Shown here: positions 45,174 through 55,466 of the stretch, in pieces
Layout: every line of letters begins with the position of its first letter
Position numbering within the stretch: position 1 is the first letter of the stretch
Assembly (NCBI GenBank): GCA_037447655.1
Contig: JBBHKE010001992.1
Span: forward strand, 1 to 64,000
Source: Zygnema cylindricum
Taxonomy: Eukaryota; Streptophyta; Zygnematophyceae; Zygnematales; Zygnemataceae
Direction of reading: 5' to 3'
Length of the DNA stretch: 64,000 nt
Program-made: the position numbers and the translations under genes
Notes under the pieces: model-generated
Seen by the model: the letters and a program-made list of their open reading frames with translations, nothing else
Told to the model about the DNA's origin: nothing
Databases searched by the model: none

Positions 45174-46282
45174 TGTTGATATTTGAGTATTTTCTAGGTC
45201 TGTTTTAGTATAGGAAAAAGAGCAGAGGCAGTCTGCCTCTAACTCCCTTCTCCAAGCCCCCACACTTGTTGTAGTCATTAAAGGCTGGACAGGGAGCTAG
45301 AGCCATGGCTGCCTAGGCTCTCTATAGAGAAAAGGAGTAGATTTAGTAGACTTACCAAAAAGGTATTTGACGGACCCAGGAATTGATCATGTTACCTACC
45401 GTCCATCAAGTAAGTAGTAGCCGTTTGCCTTATCCGTTTAGTCTATAACTAGTGCTAATACATAAAGGGTTTGGTAAATGATTAAACAGTATTTATTAGG
45501 GTTTTCCATTTAACTAAATTACGATTTATACGGCATAGAAACAACTGTACTTTTAAGTACCGGACGAAATAAATAGTACGGACATTTGTTTCGACGATCT
45601 GTATAAAATGCCGAAATAAATCGGACGGCCGTGATTAGCGGCGGCTTCGCGAAAGGATAATTTGGCGGTTTGCGGACGTCACTACTGCGGATGACACGTG
45701 GCGACATCGTACAGGTTGCAAAATCTCTGGAACAGAACACAAAAAAATCTGGATGTGACGAATGTCACATTAAAGCAATATCGTACACTGTTTGTATAGA
45801 AAGTACTTTGGCACCTGTACTTTATTGTACACTGCCGTTTTTCTAACATGGCATGACCTGACGCCACATGGAGAGATAAGACTTGGAAAGCAGGAATTTT
45901 GGGGATTATAAGAGCGGATCCGGATAGGACCTCTGTTGACTTTTTAGCCATGTTGTACGATGGCCGTACAAAAGGTACAGCGGCACCTGTACCTTTATAT
46001 ACTATATAATAATATAATTGGTTCGTACATCTGTACTAGAGGGTTAAGAGTGGGGTTTAGGACTTAGAATATTTCAGGTAGGTAGCCACCTTCTCTCCTA
46101 GAGAGAATTTATACAAAAGGCAAACTTTGGCCAGCCATAACTATTAACTCAGTTGACCAAATTCAGTGATTCTTTTTGCTGCGGACTCAGGGGAGTCCAA
46201 GCTACACAATGGTGTAGTCGGTCAGAGTTTTTGCCTGCCAAGGTGGCTGAATTTCTAAGGGAAAGTCAAAGTTGGTGAATGT
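45174..46282 (+). repeat. 5' LTR of copia H, left part
   Basis: Collinear with the first ~1100 bases of 55467-56773. It contains the hairpin at 45367-45409 and a TATA-like stretch TATATACTATATAA (45996-46009). It is interrupted by copia B after GGTGAATGT; the rest continues at 53373. Confidence 0.75.
45367..45409 (-). other. Conserved LTR hairpin (copy B)
   Basis: TTGACGGAC and GTCCATCAA pair, with one wobble, around a loop containing a B-box-like GATCAATTCC on the minus strand. An A-box-like TATAGACTAAACGGATAAGG lies beyond it. Confidence 0.45.
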
Positions 46283-46796
46283 TGTTAGAATCAATGTTGT
46301 AATCGGCCGTCGCGGTTTGTCGCGCGGCTTGCTAGGTTGGCGTTACGTGAAGATAGTGGTCCAGGTTGGTTTGGAGTCATTAAGTCGAGTCGTACGATTA
46401 TGTTGTACTTTGGTCTCGCGTAGATTTAGTTTGGCCACGACCAAGTATTTTGTTTCGTTTGGTATGTACGGTTAGTGGTTTCGTTTTGACTTTATTTTGT
46501 TTTGTTTGTACGTGTGTCGTGTACCTTGTATTATGTCGTTTCACGTATAAGACGCGATTTGATTTGTAGGCGCTTAGTGCGCACTTTATAGTTTCGTTTG
46601 TTTTTTTAGTTTGATTGTGTGACGCTTCACTTGCAGTACTATATACTGCAACTTAGGGGAGGGAAAAGATAATTTTTTTTTGGAGAAAATGTCTATGAAA
46701 TATATTGGCTTTTGTGGACAATTCCTTCTCGTTTGATTGTTTTATTTTTGCTTCCGCTGTAGTCTTGCACTTTGAATTTTGTGTGAGATCCTATCA
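46283..46796 (+). repeat. 5' LTR of copia B
   Basis: 514 bp, TGTTAGAATC to GATCCTATCA, followed after two bases by the PBS. Confidence 0.85.
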
Positions 46797-46798
46797 AG

Positions 46799-46810
46799 TG
46801 GTATCGGAGC
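46799..46810 (+). other. Primer-binding site of copia B
   Basis: TGGTATCGGAGC differs at one position from TGGTATCAGAGC, the usual plant LTR-element site complementary to the 3' end of initiator tRNA-Met. Confidence 0.75.
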
Positions 46811-46855
46811 TTGTGTGCTCTTTTGAGGTGTAGAAGGGTGGCTAGTTTGGCCGCC

Positions 46856-48241
46856 ATGGGGAGAAAGAAGAAAAATACCCCTTCTCCTTTGATGCCTTCT
46901 CCGATATTTCCGCAACCTCCGGATCCGGGTCCTCCGGATCCATCCGAATCATCTTCGGATCCGGAAGTAGAAACTCCATTTGCTTTCACCGGCAAAACTT
47001 TTGAGGAGACCGTTCCGATCGATCCGGTCGGTCAAAAAGAGGAGAATGAGGGGAAAAAGAAGGAGGATGATGACGCGATTGGAGATCGTCTCCAAAAACT
47101 GATGGATGGTCTTTTCGGTTATGTGGATCAGCGAATCTCCCAGGCAAACCGTGTTACTAGATCTCCATTATTCGAAGATCCAATTCCGGATCAAAGCATC
47201 GGCGATACGGAAGGAGGTGAAGGAGATGAGGAGGAGACAAGGGAATTAATTCGAAAGGGGAAACTTCCAATCGATGATGATTCCGATCTTGATGATTGGA
47301 GTGAAGGGGACGAACCGGTTGAATCTATGTCCGGCAAGATTGTCATCTTCAATGGGACAAATTATCAATCGTGGAAGAAATATATCAAAGGTCAATTTAA
47401 ATTGAAACGGCTTTGGAAGGTGGTAAAAGGGGTAGACAAGATGCCTACCTCGGATCGGAGAGCTTATCGTGTGTGGACGAAGAAAAATCTTTCCGATATC
47501 GGCGGTTTATTTCAATCATGTAGCACTTCTATACATGATCTATTCCTTACCCGAAGATTCGCCCATGATTGTTGGGTGGCTCTTGAGAATCACTTCGAAA
47601 AGAGTCTTCAAAATAAGGGGCAACACATTTATACCGATTATACCTCCTTTAAGGTTAAGTCGAGTGAGTCGATCGATGAAGCCGCGAAGAGATTCAATAT
47701 TATTATCGAGCAACTCGCAAATCTGGGAAAGTTCATCGATGAGAGTGATAAGGCATCGGTCTTCATTCATGCCTTACCGGAGAAAATGATACATTTAAGG
47801 GACATTCTTTTATTGAGGGATTCGAACACTTTGGATTCGATTATCACTTTCCTCAAATCCACCGAGGCGAATCGTCCTAGTTCATCGAGGGGACCCCAAC
47901 CGACCGGTTCCCTCAATACGACAACACCGGAAACGCCCGATCTAAATTATCTTCGGGGAAGAGGAGGTAGAAGAGGTGGAAATCCGAGAGGAAGAGGGGG
48001 AAGAGGTCTCGAAAGGGCCGGGAGATCTCCTTCCCAGTCCGGATATTCAGATCTGACCAATATTGCCTGTTTTCAATGCCGCAAACTTGGTCATATGGCG
48101 GCGTCTTGCCCGGATAAGGAGCGCCAATGTCACTTTTGCGGGAAATGGGGTCATATAACTCCCCAATTTTACTCGAAGGCCAAAAATGGAGGCGGCGGAG
48201 GAAGAGGAGATCGCGGCGGTAGAGGCGACAGCGGCGGCTGA
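46856..48241 (+). CDS. Copia B gag (nucleocapsid and capsid)
   Basis: The ATG at 46856 lies in GCCGCCATGG; the frame ends at a TGA, 48239-48241 (461 residues). It has a proline/acidic N-terminus, then FNGTNYQSWKKYIKGQFKLK and LWKVV, the capsid core (FAHDCWVALENHF; SIDEAAKRFNIIIEQLANLG), an RGG-rich stretch and two zinc knuckles. The first (CFQCRKLGHMAASC) is intact; the second (CHFCGKWGHITPQFY) has lost its last cysteine. The TGA lies in frame with pol. A CGA-to-TGA transition inside the RGG tract would explain it, since R-Y-G-G-R follows. Confidence 0.85.
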   Translation: MGRKKKNTPSPLMPSPIFPQPPDPGPPDPSESSSDPEVETPFAFTGKTFEETVPIDPVGQKEENEGKKKEDDDAIGDRLQKLMDGLFGYVDQRISQANRVTRSPLFEDPIPDQSIGDTEGGEGDEEETRELIRKGKLPIDDDSDLDDWSEGDEPVESMSGKIVIFNGTNYQSWKKYIKGQFKLKRLWKVVKGVDKMPTSDRRAYRVWTKKNLSDIGGLFQSCSTSIHDLFLTRRFAHDCWVALENHFEKSLQNKGQHIYTDYTSFKVKSSESIDEAAKRFNIIIEQLANLGKFIDESDKASVFIHALPEKMIHLRDILLLRDSNTLDSIITFLKSTEANRPSSSRGPQPTGSLNTTTPETPDLNYLRGRGGRRGGNPRGRGGRGLERAGRSPSQSGYSDLTNIACFQCRKLGHMAASCPDKERQCHFCGKWGHITPQFYSKAKNGGGGGRGDRGGRGDSGG

Positions 48242-50167
48242 TACGGTGGGCGCGGCGGCGGTCGTCTTGGCGGCCGCGGTGGCTGCGGAGGTCGCCATGG
48301 AAGAGGAGGAGGACATTTTATGGGCGACGATCAATTTGAAAGAGGAGGCGAAGGCCCGCAAATATTTTCGGCCCTTAACTTTTCGCTTGATGTTTTGGCA
48401 ATTACCACGCAACCAGAAAATGAGTGGATTATAGAATCTGGCGCATCACACCACGTATGTACTGACGCGTCGCTATTTGATGATTTTTGCGAACTCACGG
48501 TACCAAAAAGAATCACTGTCGCAAATGGACAAGTGATTTCAATAAGTACTGTGGGTACTGTACGTTTAGACTTACCTATTTTGGACGCAAGTGGCGTAGA
48601 AAAAGTGACGCAAACCCAAGTAACAAATGTTTTGTACTTACCTAAAGTTTCAGTGAACCTTCTCAGCGTACCGCAGATCCAACGTGCAGGGGTGAGCGTT
48701 TTCGCGTATGGCGACTCCACACTAAAAATTGTACGATCGGATGGTGTACAAATAGGCGAAAGAGAAGTCACAGCCTTTCTGCATAGTCGCTTAATATGGC
48801 GTCGGCCGAAAGCTCACCCGATTTTTGGTGGAATTATTTCGCAAATCTCCGAGTTAAAAGGCGATTTAACCTTGTGGCACCACCGTATGTGCCACACATC
48901 CGAGGGGAGTTTACGACGCATGATTAAAAATGGAAGTGTAAGGGGATTGGACTTGGCGTCGGGAGAGAAAATTAACGGGTGCGAGGGATGTAGTAAGGGG
49001 AGACAAATCCAAAAGCCGCATCCGGCTAAGGATCCATTGCATAGATCTAAGCATCCGCTTGATCTTGTGCACATTGATTTATGTGGGGACGTAAAACCGG
49101 AGACGATTGGAGGAAACAAATATATTATGGTGGTGGTGGACGACTTCTCTCGCTTCACATGGGTAATATTACTTAAACACAAATCCGAAGCATTTTTACG
49201 CTTTCAAGTGTGGCATGTGATGGCCGAAAGGCAATGTGAGAGAAAGTTAAAATCTATTAGATCGGACAATGGAGGGGAATTTCTTGCTTTTGATCCTTAT
49301 TGCAAAGAGTGGGGAATTTCTCACCAATATACCGCATCTTACTCACCGGAATCCAATGGAGTGGCGGAGAGAAAGAACCGTACGTTTCAAGAAATGGTAC
49401 GATCCATGGTACACGGATCCGGGAGGAGTATTCATTTATGGTGCGATGCAATTTTAACGGCGAATTATATTTGCAATCGGCGAATTACGTCGGTTTTGGG
49501 TGACAAAACTCCGTATGAGTTGTGGTATGGGCGAAAGCCTACTCTACACCACATTCGGATTTGGGGATGCCGTGCGTCGGTATATATTCAATCACAAAAG
49601 AGAAAAGGTAAATTTGCATCGAGGAGTTGGAGTGGTTATTTCGTTGGATATAGTGAAAAAGGGAGTCTTTATCGAGTTTATGATCCGATTCGTAATATCA
49701 TTGAGGAATCGAGAAATGTGGATTTTCACGAGGACTTGTTATCCATAATCTCTCGATCGGCTAAGCGCAATTCTAATCTTGACTTTCATGAAAAATTTGA
49801 AATCGGTGATCTTAATGACATTGAGGGTTCGGATTCGGAAATTGAGCCGCAATCCACCTCCAATGTTAAGAGGGGGAAAGATAAAATTGTGGAAGAAAAT
49901 ACAAATTTTGGTAACATTGGTGCGGATTCGCGAAGCGAAAATTCCCGAATGTCTTCGGACACGAGGAAATCTTCGTCTTCTAAATCAAGTGAAGCGAATA
50001 TTATTGAGGAGGAACCGGCAAAGGCGGAGAAAGAATTTGAGTCGAGGAGGAGTATGCGGGAAAATAGGTGGAAGAAACCGGCTCGTCTTTCTTTTGATGG
50101 TAAGGGGAATGTGGAAAATTCATATTATTTTATTTCGGCGGAGAGGGAGGATTATTTTCTTTTATAG
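48242..50167 (+). CDS. Copia B pol part 1: protease and integrase
   Basis: Same frame as gag, from after the TGA to a TAG at 50165-50167. The protease motif reads WIIESGASHHVCTD, where the family has D-S-G, so the catalytic Asp is Glu here. LTLWHHRMCHTSEGSLRRM with CEGCSKGRQ is the HHCC zinc-binding start of integrase. LDLVHIDLCGDV, RSDNGGEFLAF and PESNGVAERKNRT carry its catalytic Asp, Asp and Glu. A serine-rich linker follows (RSENSRMSSDTRKSSSSKSS). Integrase residues look intact. Confidence 0.85.
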   Translation, partial: YGGRGGGRLGGRGGCGGRHGRGGGHFMGDDQFERGGEGPQIFSALNFSLDVLAITTQPENEWIIESGASHHVCTDASLFDDFCELTVPKRITVANGQVISISTVGTVRLDLPILDASGVEKVTQTQVTNVLYLPKVSVNLLSVPQIQRAGVSVFAYGDSTLKIVRSDGVQIGEREVTAFLHSRLIWRRPKAHPIFGGIISQISELKGDLTLWHHRMCHTSEGSLRRMIKNGSVRGLDLASGEKINGCEGCSKGRQIQKPHPAKDPLHRSKHPLDLVHIDLCGDVKPETIGGNKYIMVVVDDFSRFTWVILLKHKSEAFLRFQVWHVMAERQCERKLKSIRSDNGGEFLAFDPYCKEWGISHQYTASYSPESNGVAERKNRTFQEMVRSMVHGSGRSIHLWCDAILTANYICNRRITSVLGDKTPYELWYGRKPTLHHIRIWGCRASVYIQSQKRKGKFASRSWSGYFVGYSEKGSLYRVYDPIRNIIEESRNVDFHEDLLSIISRSAKRNSNLDFHEKFEIGDLNDIEGSDSEIEPQSTSNVKRGKDKIVEENTNFGNIGADSRSENSRMSSDTRKSSSSKSSEANIIEEEPAKAEKEFESRRSMRENRWKKPARLSFDGKGNVENSYYFISAEREDYFLL

Positions 50168-50584
50168 CAATCATTATGTGAAAATAAGCCGGGCGATCCG
50201 CAATCGTATGTGGAAGCACGAAAATCATGCGATTGGGAGAAGCATTGGAAACCGGCATGGGAGCGAGAACATCAATCAATTATCGACAACTGTACGTTTG
50301 AGGAGGTAAGCCTACAATCTATTATTGACAACCGTACGTTTGAGGAGGTAAGCCTACCGGAGGGTAAAAAGGCTATTGATGCGAAGTGGATTTTTAAAAC
50401 CAAAACTGGTGCATCGGGGGAAGTAGTAAAACATAAGGCTCGACTAGTTTGCAAGGGCTTTCAACAACGAGAGGGGATAGATTATACGGAGACATATGCA
50501 CCAATTGTTAAATTTGATTCATTGAGGATGATTATTGCTATTGCCCCTGCCGGCAAGAAGCACATTCACCAAATGGATGTATAG
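50168..50584 (+). CDS. Copia B pol part 2: start of RT, between two stops
   Basis: It continues in frame after the TAG (QSLCENKPGDPQSYVEARKS), with WIFKTKTGASGEVVKHKARL, VCKGFQQREGIDYTETYAP and HIHQMDV, then a TAG at 50582-50584 exactly where copia elements have Lys or Gln (MDV.TAFLNG). It contains an in-frame 42-bp tandem duplication at 50273-50356 (QSIIDNCTFEEVSL, then QSIIDNRTFEEVSL). Confidence 0.85.
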   Translation, partial: QSLCENKPGDPQSYVEARKSCDWEKHWKPAWEREHQSIIDNCTFEEVSLQSIIDNRTFEEVSLPEGKKAIDAKWIFKTKTGASGEVVKHKARLVCKGFQQREGIDYTETYAPIVKFDSLRMIIAIAPAGKKHIHQMDV

Positions 50585-51766
50585 ACGGCGTTTTTAAATG
50601 GTGACTTAGAGGAGGAGGTTTATATGAAAGTTCCGGATGGAGTAGTGTCAAAGGAGGGGAAGGTATGGCGGTTGCGGAAGTCTTTGTACGGACTAAAACA
50701 GGCACCGCGGACTTGGTATTTACGATTACACAAGGTCCTTACTGAATTTGGATTCGTCCGAACAGTTACAGACTCTGGAGTTTACGTAAAAGGTGAGGGG
50801 GAAGATCAAATTATTTTTTCTGTCTACGTGGATGATTTCTTGATGTTATGTGACAAGTTGACGCGAATCGCGGAGTTGAAAGAGTACCTACGTCTACATT
50901 TTAAAGTCACAGATTTGGGGGACGTACAATATATTCTTGGAGTGGAGGTTTTGAGGTACGATAATGGGGATATTAAATTGTCCCAAGCGCAATATTGTAA
51001 AGAAGTACTAACAAAAATTGTTATGTTGGATTCTAAGCCAGTTTTGACACCACTAGATTCCAAACTTCAATATCGCAAATTTGAGGAGGAGGAAACTGTC
51101 CACGTGCCCTATTGTGAGGCCGTTGGAAGTTTGATGTATTTAAGTGAAGCCACGCGACCGGATATTTCAGCCGCAGTTTCTGTCGTGAGTCGATTTTGTC
51201 AGGATCCTAAAAGGATTCATTGGGAGGCCGTGAAGAGGATAATTCGTTACCTTGCAGGTACGGTCCAGATTGGTTTATTATTTCGATCTGGACGGACATC
51301 TTTGGAGTGCGTGGGATATTGTGATGCAGATTGGGGTGGAGATTTTGATACAGGAAAGTCAACATCTAGATATACTTTTTTTTTTGGTGGCTCGGCAATT
51401 TCTTGGAGTTCCCGACTCCAGCCAACTGTCGCATTAAGTTCAACCGAAGCAGAGTATATGGCTGCGTGTCATACGTCTAAGGCGTCGATTTGGATTAAGG
51501 AGTTACTTGGAGAATTGGGGATTACGATTGGCTGCATGAAAATATTTTCTAACAAAATGAGTTCGATGGCATTGGTGAAGAATCCTGTATTTCACAAAAG
51601 GACAAAACATATCAAGATTCAATGGCACTTCGTACGCGATTTGGTCACTGCTAAGGAGGTTGAAGTTTTGTACGTTTCGACGTTGGAGGAAGCCGCGGAT
51701 ATGCTGACGAAAGCCGCGTGTCATGATGTACTTTTGAGGGGAAGACCTAAATTGGGGTTGGTGTAA
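50585..51766 (+). CDS. Copia B pol part 3: reverse transcriptase and RNase H
   Basis: In frame after the second TAG: TAFLNGDLEEEVYMKVP, SLYGLKQAPRTWY, the catalytic VYVDDFLML, LGDVQYILGVEV, RPDISAAVSVVSRFC, then RNase H with CDADWGGD and SSTEAEYMA. The third RNase H acidic site, normally in C-D-N, reads FSNKMSS, so that Asp is lost. The frame ends in TAA at 51764-51766. Confidence 0.85.
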   Translation, partial: TAFLNGDLEEEVYMKVPDGVVSKEGKVWRLRKSLYGLKQAPRTWYLRLHKVLTEFGFVRTVTDSGVYVKGEGEDQIIFSVYVDDFLMLCDKLTRIAELKEYLRLHFKVTDLGDVQYILGVEVLRYDNGDIKLSQAQYCKEVLTKIVMLDSKPVLTPLDSKLQYRKFEEEETVHVPYCEAVGSLMYLSEATRPDISAAVSVVSRFCQDPKRIHWEAVKRIIRYLAGTVQIGLLFRSGRTSLECVGYCDADWGGDFDTGKSTSRYTFFFGGSAISWSSRLQPTVALSSTEAEYMAACHTSKASIWIKELLGELGITIGCMKIFSNKMSSMALVKNPVFHKRTKHIKIQWHFVRDLVTAKEVEVLYVSTLEEAADMLTKAACHDVLLRGRPKLGLV

Positions 51767-51777
51767 TGATTACAACT

Positions 51778-51790
51778 TTGAGAGGGGGAT
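51778..51790 (+). other. Polypurine tract of copia B
   Basis: TTGAGAGGGGGAT directly precedes the 3' LTR start (TGTTAG) at 51791. Confidence 0.75.
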
Positions 51791-53367
51791 TGTTAGAATC
51801 AATATTGTAATCAGCCGTCGCGGTCTGTCGCGCGGCCTGCTAGGTTGGCGTTACGTGAAGATAGTGTTGGTTTGAAAAGTTAGTTTCGTGCGTGCGTGTC
51901 GTTTCCTGCGTACACAATGTTTCGTGGGTACAGTACGCTACTCTAATTCTATCTTGATTTACTGTGGAGGTTCGAATTGATTTGGGAATTTGGGGAGTAA
52001 TGGTACTAATTGTTTTGGGATGTACGTTATTTATTGAGTGGCGCGAAAAAAACGTAAGGAAAGGTACAGAATATGTAAATGTACGGCGGATCGCGAAGCG
52101 ATCCGATCTGGAATGTTTTTGGAGAAGTACGCCGCTTGTACGGACTAATTTGGATGGAGTGATGTCATTTTGCCAAGTGGATTTTGGTGATTATGTTTCA
52201 CGACATCAAGGAGCTACGGACGGCGGCGCCGTCAGTTTGGTGAGGGACGCGAAATCGCGTCCATCACATGATATTTAATTTGGACGGTCCAGATTCGTTT
52301 GACTGAATTTGTAAGACTTGTAAATATTTAGCAATGTTTTGTCCCGTGTATTAATTATTAATGTAGATCTCATGTACACTCATATTAATTGAGGTAGCTG
52401 ATTGATTACGTACGGCTGGTATGCCTCCGTACAGCTAGTAGTAAGCTGTAGTGTATATTTGTAGGACTTAGTCATTTTTTTTGTACTTAGGAACTTTTGG
52501 ACAGAAACTGTATTCTGCTCCTTTTTGGGAATTTTATCTGAGAATTGCTCTCAGTTCTATTGGCAGAATTATCTGAAATTTTGCATGTGTGTTCCTCCTT
52601 GTATTGATAATATTGTGGCAAATTTGCAGACCTAGTGTGTGTCTGGTTTGCTTAGGGCTTCATTGTGAAGTTGGTCAGATTTATCAAAGATCTGGCAGGC
52701 TGTTTTTCTGCAACTTTGACTGAGTGTTGTGATTATTCGGTTTAATATTGTTATATGAAAATTGGTGGGAATACTAAGTGGCATAGAAACTATCTGGTTG
52801 AGTAGTTTCAGCTTGGTTTGGTTATTCTGTAGAATTCTGAGTGGAATCAAAGGAGGCTGTTTTGGGGTAGTCTGTGGTGCTTCCGAGGGTACATTCATGG
52901 CTGAAAAGGGCTATGAACAACAGATAGTGGTCCAAGTTGGTTTGGAGTCATTAAGTCTAGTTGTACGATTATGTTGTACTTTGGTCTCGCGTAGATTTAG
53001 TTTGGCCACGACCAAGTATTTTGTTTCGTTTGGTATGTACGGTTAGTGGTTTCGTTTTGACTTTATTTTGTTTTGTTTATACGTGTGTCGTGTACCTTGT
53101 ATTATGTCGTTTCACGTATAAGACGCGATTTGATTTGTAGGCGCTCAGTGCGCACTTTATAGTTTCGTTTGTTTTTTTAGTTTGATTGTGTGACGCTTCA
53201 CTTGCAGTACTATATACTGCAGCTTAAGGGAGGGAAAAGATAACCTTTTTTAGGAGAAAATGTCTATGAAATATATTGGTTTTTGTGGACAGTTTGTTCT
53301 CGTCTGAATGTTTTATTTTTCCTTCCGCTGTAGTCTTGCATTTTGAATTTTGTGTGAGATCCTATCA
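51791..53367 (+). repeat. 3' LTR of copia B, carrying a nested solo LTR
   Basis: 51791-51864 and 52928-53367 together give 514 bp, equal to the 5' LTR. The break is the solo LTR plus its duplicated GATAG. Confidence 0.85.
51865..52922 (+). mobile_element. Solo LTR G, TSD GATAG
   Basis: 1058 bp from TGTTGGTTTGAAAAG to CTATGAACAACA, with TGTTG/CAACA ends, flanked by GATAG at 51860-51864 and 52923-52927. No coding region or second LTR is present, so it is probably the product of LTR-LTR recombination. The strand is not determined by content and is given as plus by convention. Confidence 0.75.
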
Positions 53368-53372
53368 AATGT

Positions 53373-53575
53373 ATCCAAATCACATATTCTAACTTTGCAT
53401 TCTGTGGTGGAACTAGCACACAGAAAGTTTTATTTCATAGGGGTGAAGCTTTAATGGGGTTTTGATTGTCAAGGGGTCAATCATTTGGGTTTATATTAAC
53501 TTGGAGCCGGCACTATCTGGATTAGCTCATTTTGATCTGTGAATTGTGTGTGGTAATGGAGCCTATAGAACTTCA
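53373..53575 (+). repeat. 5' LTR of copia H, right part
   Basis: ATCCAAATCACATATTC onward matches 56574-56773 in the 3' LTR. It ends TAGAACTTCA. A weak PBS-like GGTTAGAGGC follows. Confidence 0.7.
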
Positions 53576-55466
53576 GGTTAGAGGCCCACCATCTAGGGTG
53601 CCTATGTTTGATGGAACGGACTTCACTTATTGGGAGTTCACGATAGAGGGATCGCTTTTCGAGAAGCACTTATGGGGAATTGTTTCGGGACAAGTGAGGA
53701 GTCTACCACCGGGCTTTGGAGGAGCTCACTATGGAGAATCATCTGGGGTTGCCCAAAAAACCAACCAGAGTTTAGATGCAACAAAAGGTGAAGGGAAAAT
53801 CACTGCCGTGGAAGGGGAAATAGGGGAGAAGGATTAAACGACACCTATGGTGAGGGGAGTTAGGCTCTCGCCTACGGTTCCACTTGTGGGGGTTATAGCT
53901 GAACCAAAAACTGAAGAATATGACAGGAAAATTTGGGAATACAAAAACACTATAGCTAAACATCTCATTCTCAGATATGTGTCTAAGTCTATTGCTACCA
54001 CTCTTTAAAGTTTAACCAAGTCTTCAAAAATCTGGGAAACACTAATTCAGATTTATAAGAGTGAGACTATACAGAGGCAGCAGTTAGTAAAAGAAGAAAT
54101 AGAGGCCAATGTTTATAAAGACGGTAGCATGATAGAGTTTTGCAATGATATTGCTACATTATATGTTGAGCTTGCTAGTACGAGATATGTAGAATCTGAG
54201 GAGAGAAAGATTAATACACTTATTATGAAGCTCCCAGATGAGTACGAAGACATCATTTACCGTATGCAGGGAATGGATGTCTCCTCATGGACTAGGAGCA
54301 TTACCATGGGGATAATTCTTGTAAGGGAAAGCACTTTGGAGCTTCGTAGGTGAAGTGAGAAGGAGACTGCATTTACAACAAGTGGTGATTGGCGGAAGCG
54401 TGATGTGAGGAACGCCGGTGACGAGCAGAAGCGTAATGAGAGGAAGAAAGACAAAGGTAAACCTTATCGGAACTTTGGTGGAAAGAGAGGGAGAGGAAAA
54501 AAAAAAGGAGCTTTGAAAAAAGGGGTTTGCCTCGCTTCTTGGAAACCATGTCACTATATGGAGAAGTGTCCTTGTTTAGAAGAACTTAGAAGTTGGTATG
54601 TGAATAAGGAGGAAGAAGGGGAAGAGGAGAAAGAGGATGAAGAAATCTTGGAGCTTGTTCACATTGGTAGAATAGAGAAGAGAGAAAAGTACACAGAAAT
54701 TTTACGAAGGCAACAGTGTGCTTTTGGAGGTATAAGCGAAGTAAAGGGAGAGGAGGTACTTGAGGATGTCGAGGAGTGTAGACAGGATGATTTAGAAATG
54801 AGAAAGTTAGATCTAGGATCCATAAGTGAAAATGGGAAAGATAAAATTAATGAGGATAATTTTATAGATATTTTGAAAACAGAAAACTGGTCGAAAAGGG
54901 AGACTTCAACGGATTCTGAGGAAACGGGAGAAGTGAAACTAGAAGGGGTTTTAAAGGATAGGGGAAAAGAGAAATATTTAATGAAAGGTTTAGGGGAAGA
55001 GAAATATTTATTGGGAATAAAAATAGAAAGTGATTTGTGAATAGAAATTGATGGGAAAGAGGGAGTAAAGTTCAATTTTTGGGGGTAATGGGTTTGACAA
55101 TACTAAAGAAAGTGATGGTATTTATGAACGTGTGAATGTAAAAGGGTTAACATCTGGGTGTATGTTGCATATTGGAGATGGGGGTGGCTGTTTTGATCGC
55201 AAGAGGGAAATCGGTTTGTGTGTGGATAGAAAAGTGATGAGGTGGATAAAATCTTTGCTCAGATTTATGAAAAGTGGGATGTTAAATAAAATGTGTGATG
55301 CAATTATTATTTCGTTTCATCTAATACATTGTGTTAAATACGAGAGTATTTTCTTAAGTTTTATGAAAGGAAAAGGAAACAGGAAAAAGAAAAAGAAAAA
55401 GGGGAGGGGATGTTTGTTATTTATTTGTGGGAGTTGAAAAGAAAATAGAGAAGAAAATATGGGGAG
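53576..55466 (+). pseudogene. Copia H internal region: broken gag fused to RT/RNase H scraps
   Basis: Gag reads MFDGTDFTYWEFTIEGSLF, RKIWEYKNTIAKHLIL, MIEFCNDIATLYVELAST and YEDIIYRMQGMDVSSW, with two stops and shifts. The zinc knuckle is decayed (CLASWKPCHYMEKCP). After an acidic stretch, GLGEEKYLLGIKIESDL matches copia RT (MGEAKYILGIQVERD). From 55147 LTSGCMLHIGDGGGC and VDRKVMRWIKSLL match RNase H (CTSGYVLYVGDGACC; VKELMWVKSLL). Protease, integrase and the RT core are deleted. A purine tract (ATGGGGAG) precedes the 3' LTR. Confidence 0.7.

Larger units (their letters stand above)
46283..53367 (+). mobile_element. Copia B, full-length Ty1/copia element; TSD AATGT
   Basis: The 5' LTR is 46283-46796 (514 bp); the 3' LTR is 51791-53367, also 514 bp after removing a nested solo LTR and its duplication. 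Both start TGTTAGAATCAAT and end CCTATCA. AATGT flanks the element (46278-46282 and 53368-53372), and removing it joins copia H's LTR in register with its 3' LTR. PBS, gag, protease, integrase, RT, RNase H and polypurine tract are in the Ty1/copia order. I count roughly twenty differences between the LTRs, so the insertion is not very recent. Confidence 0.9.
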
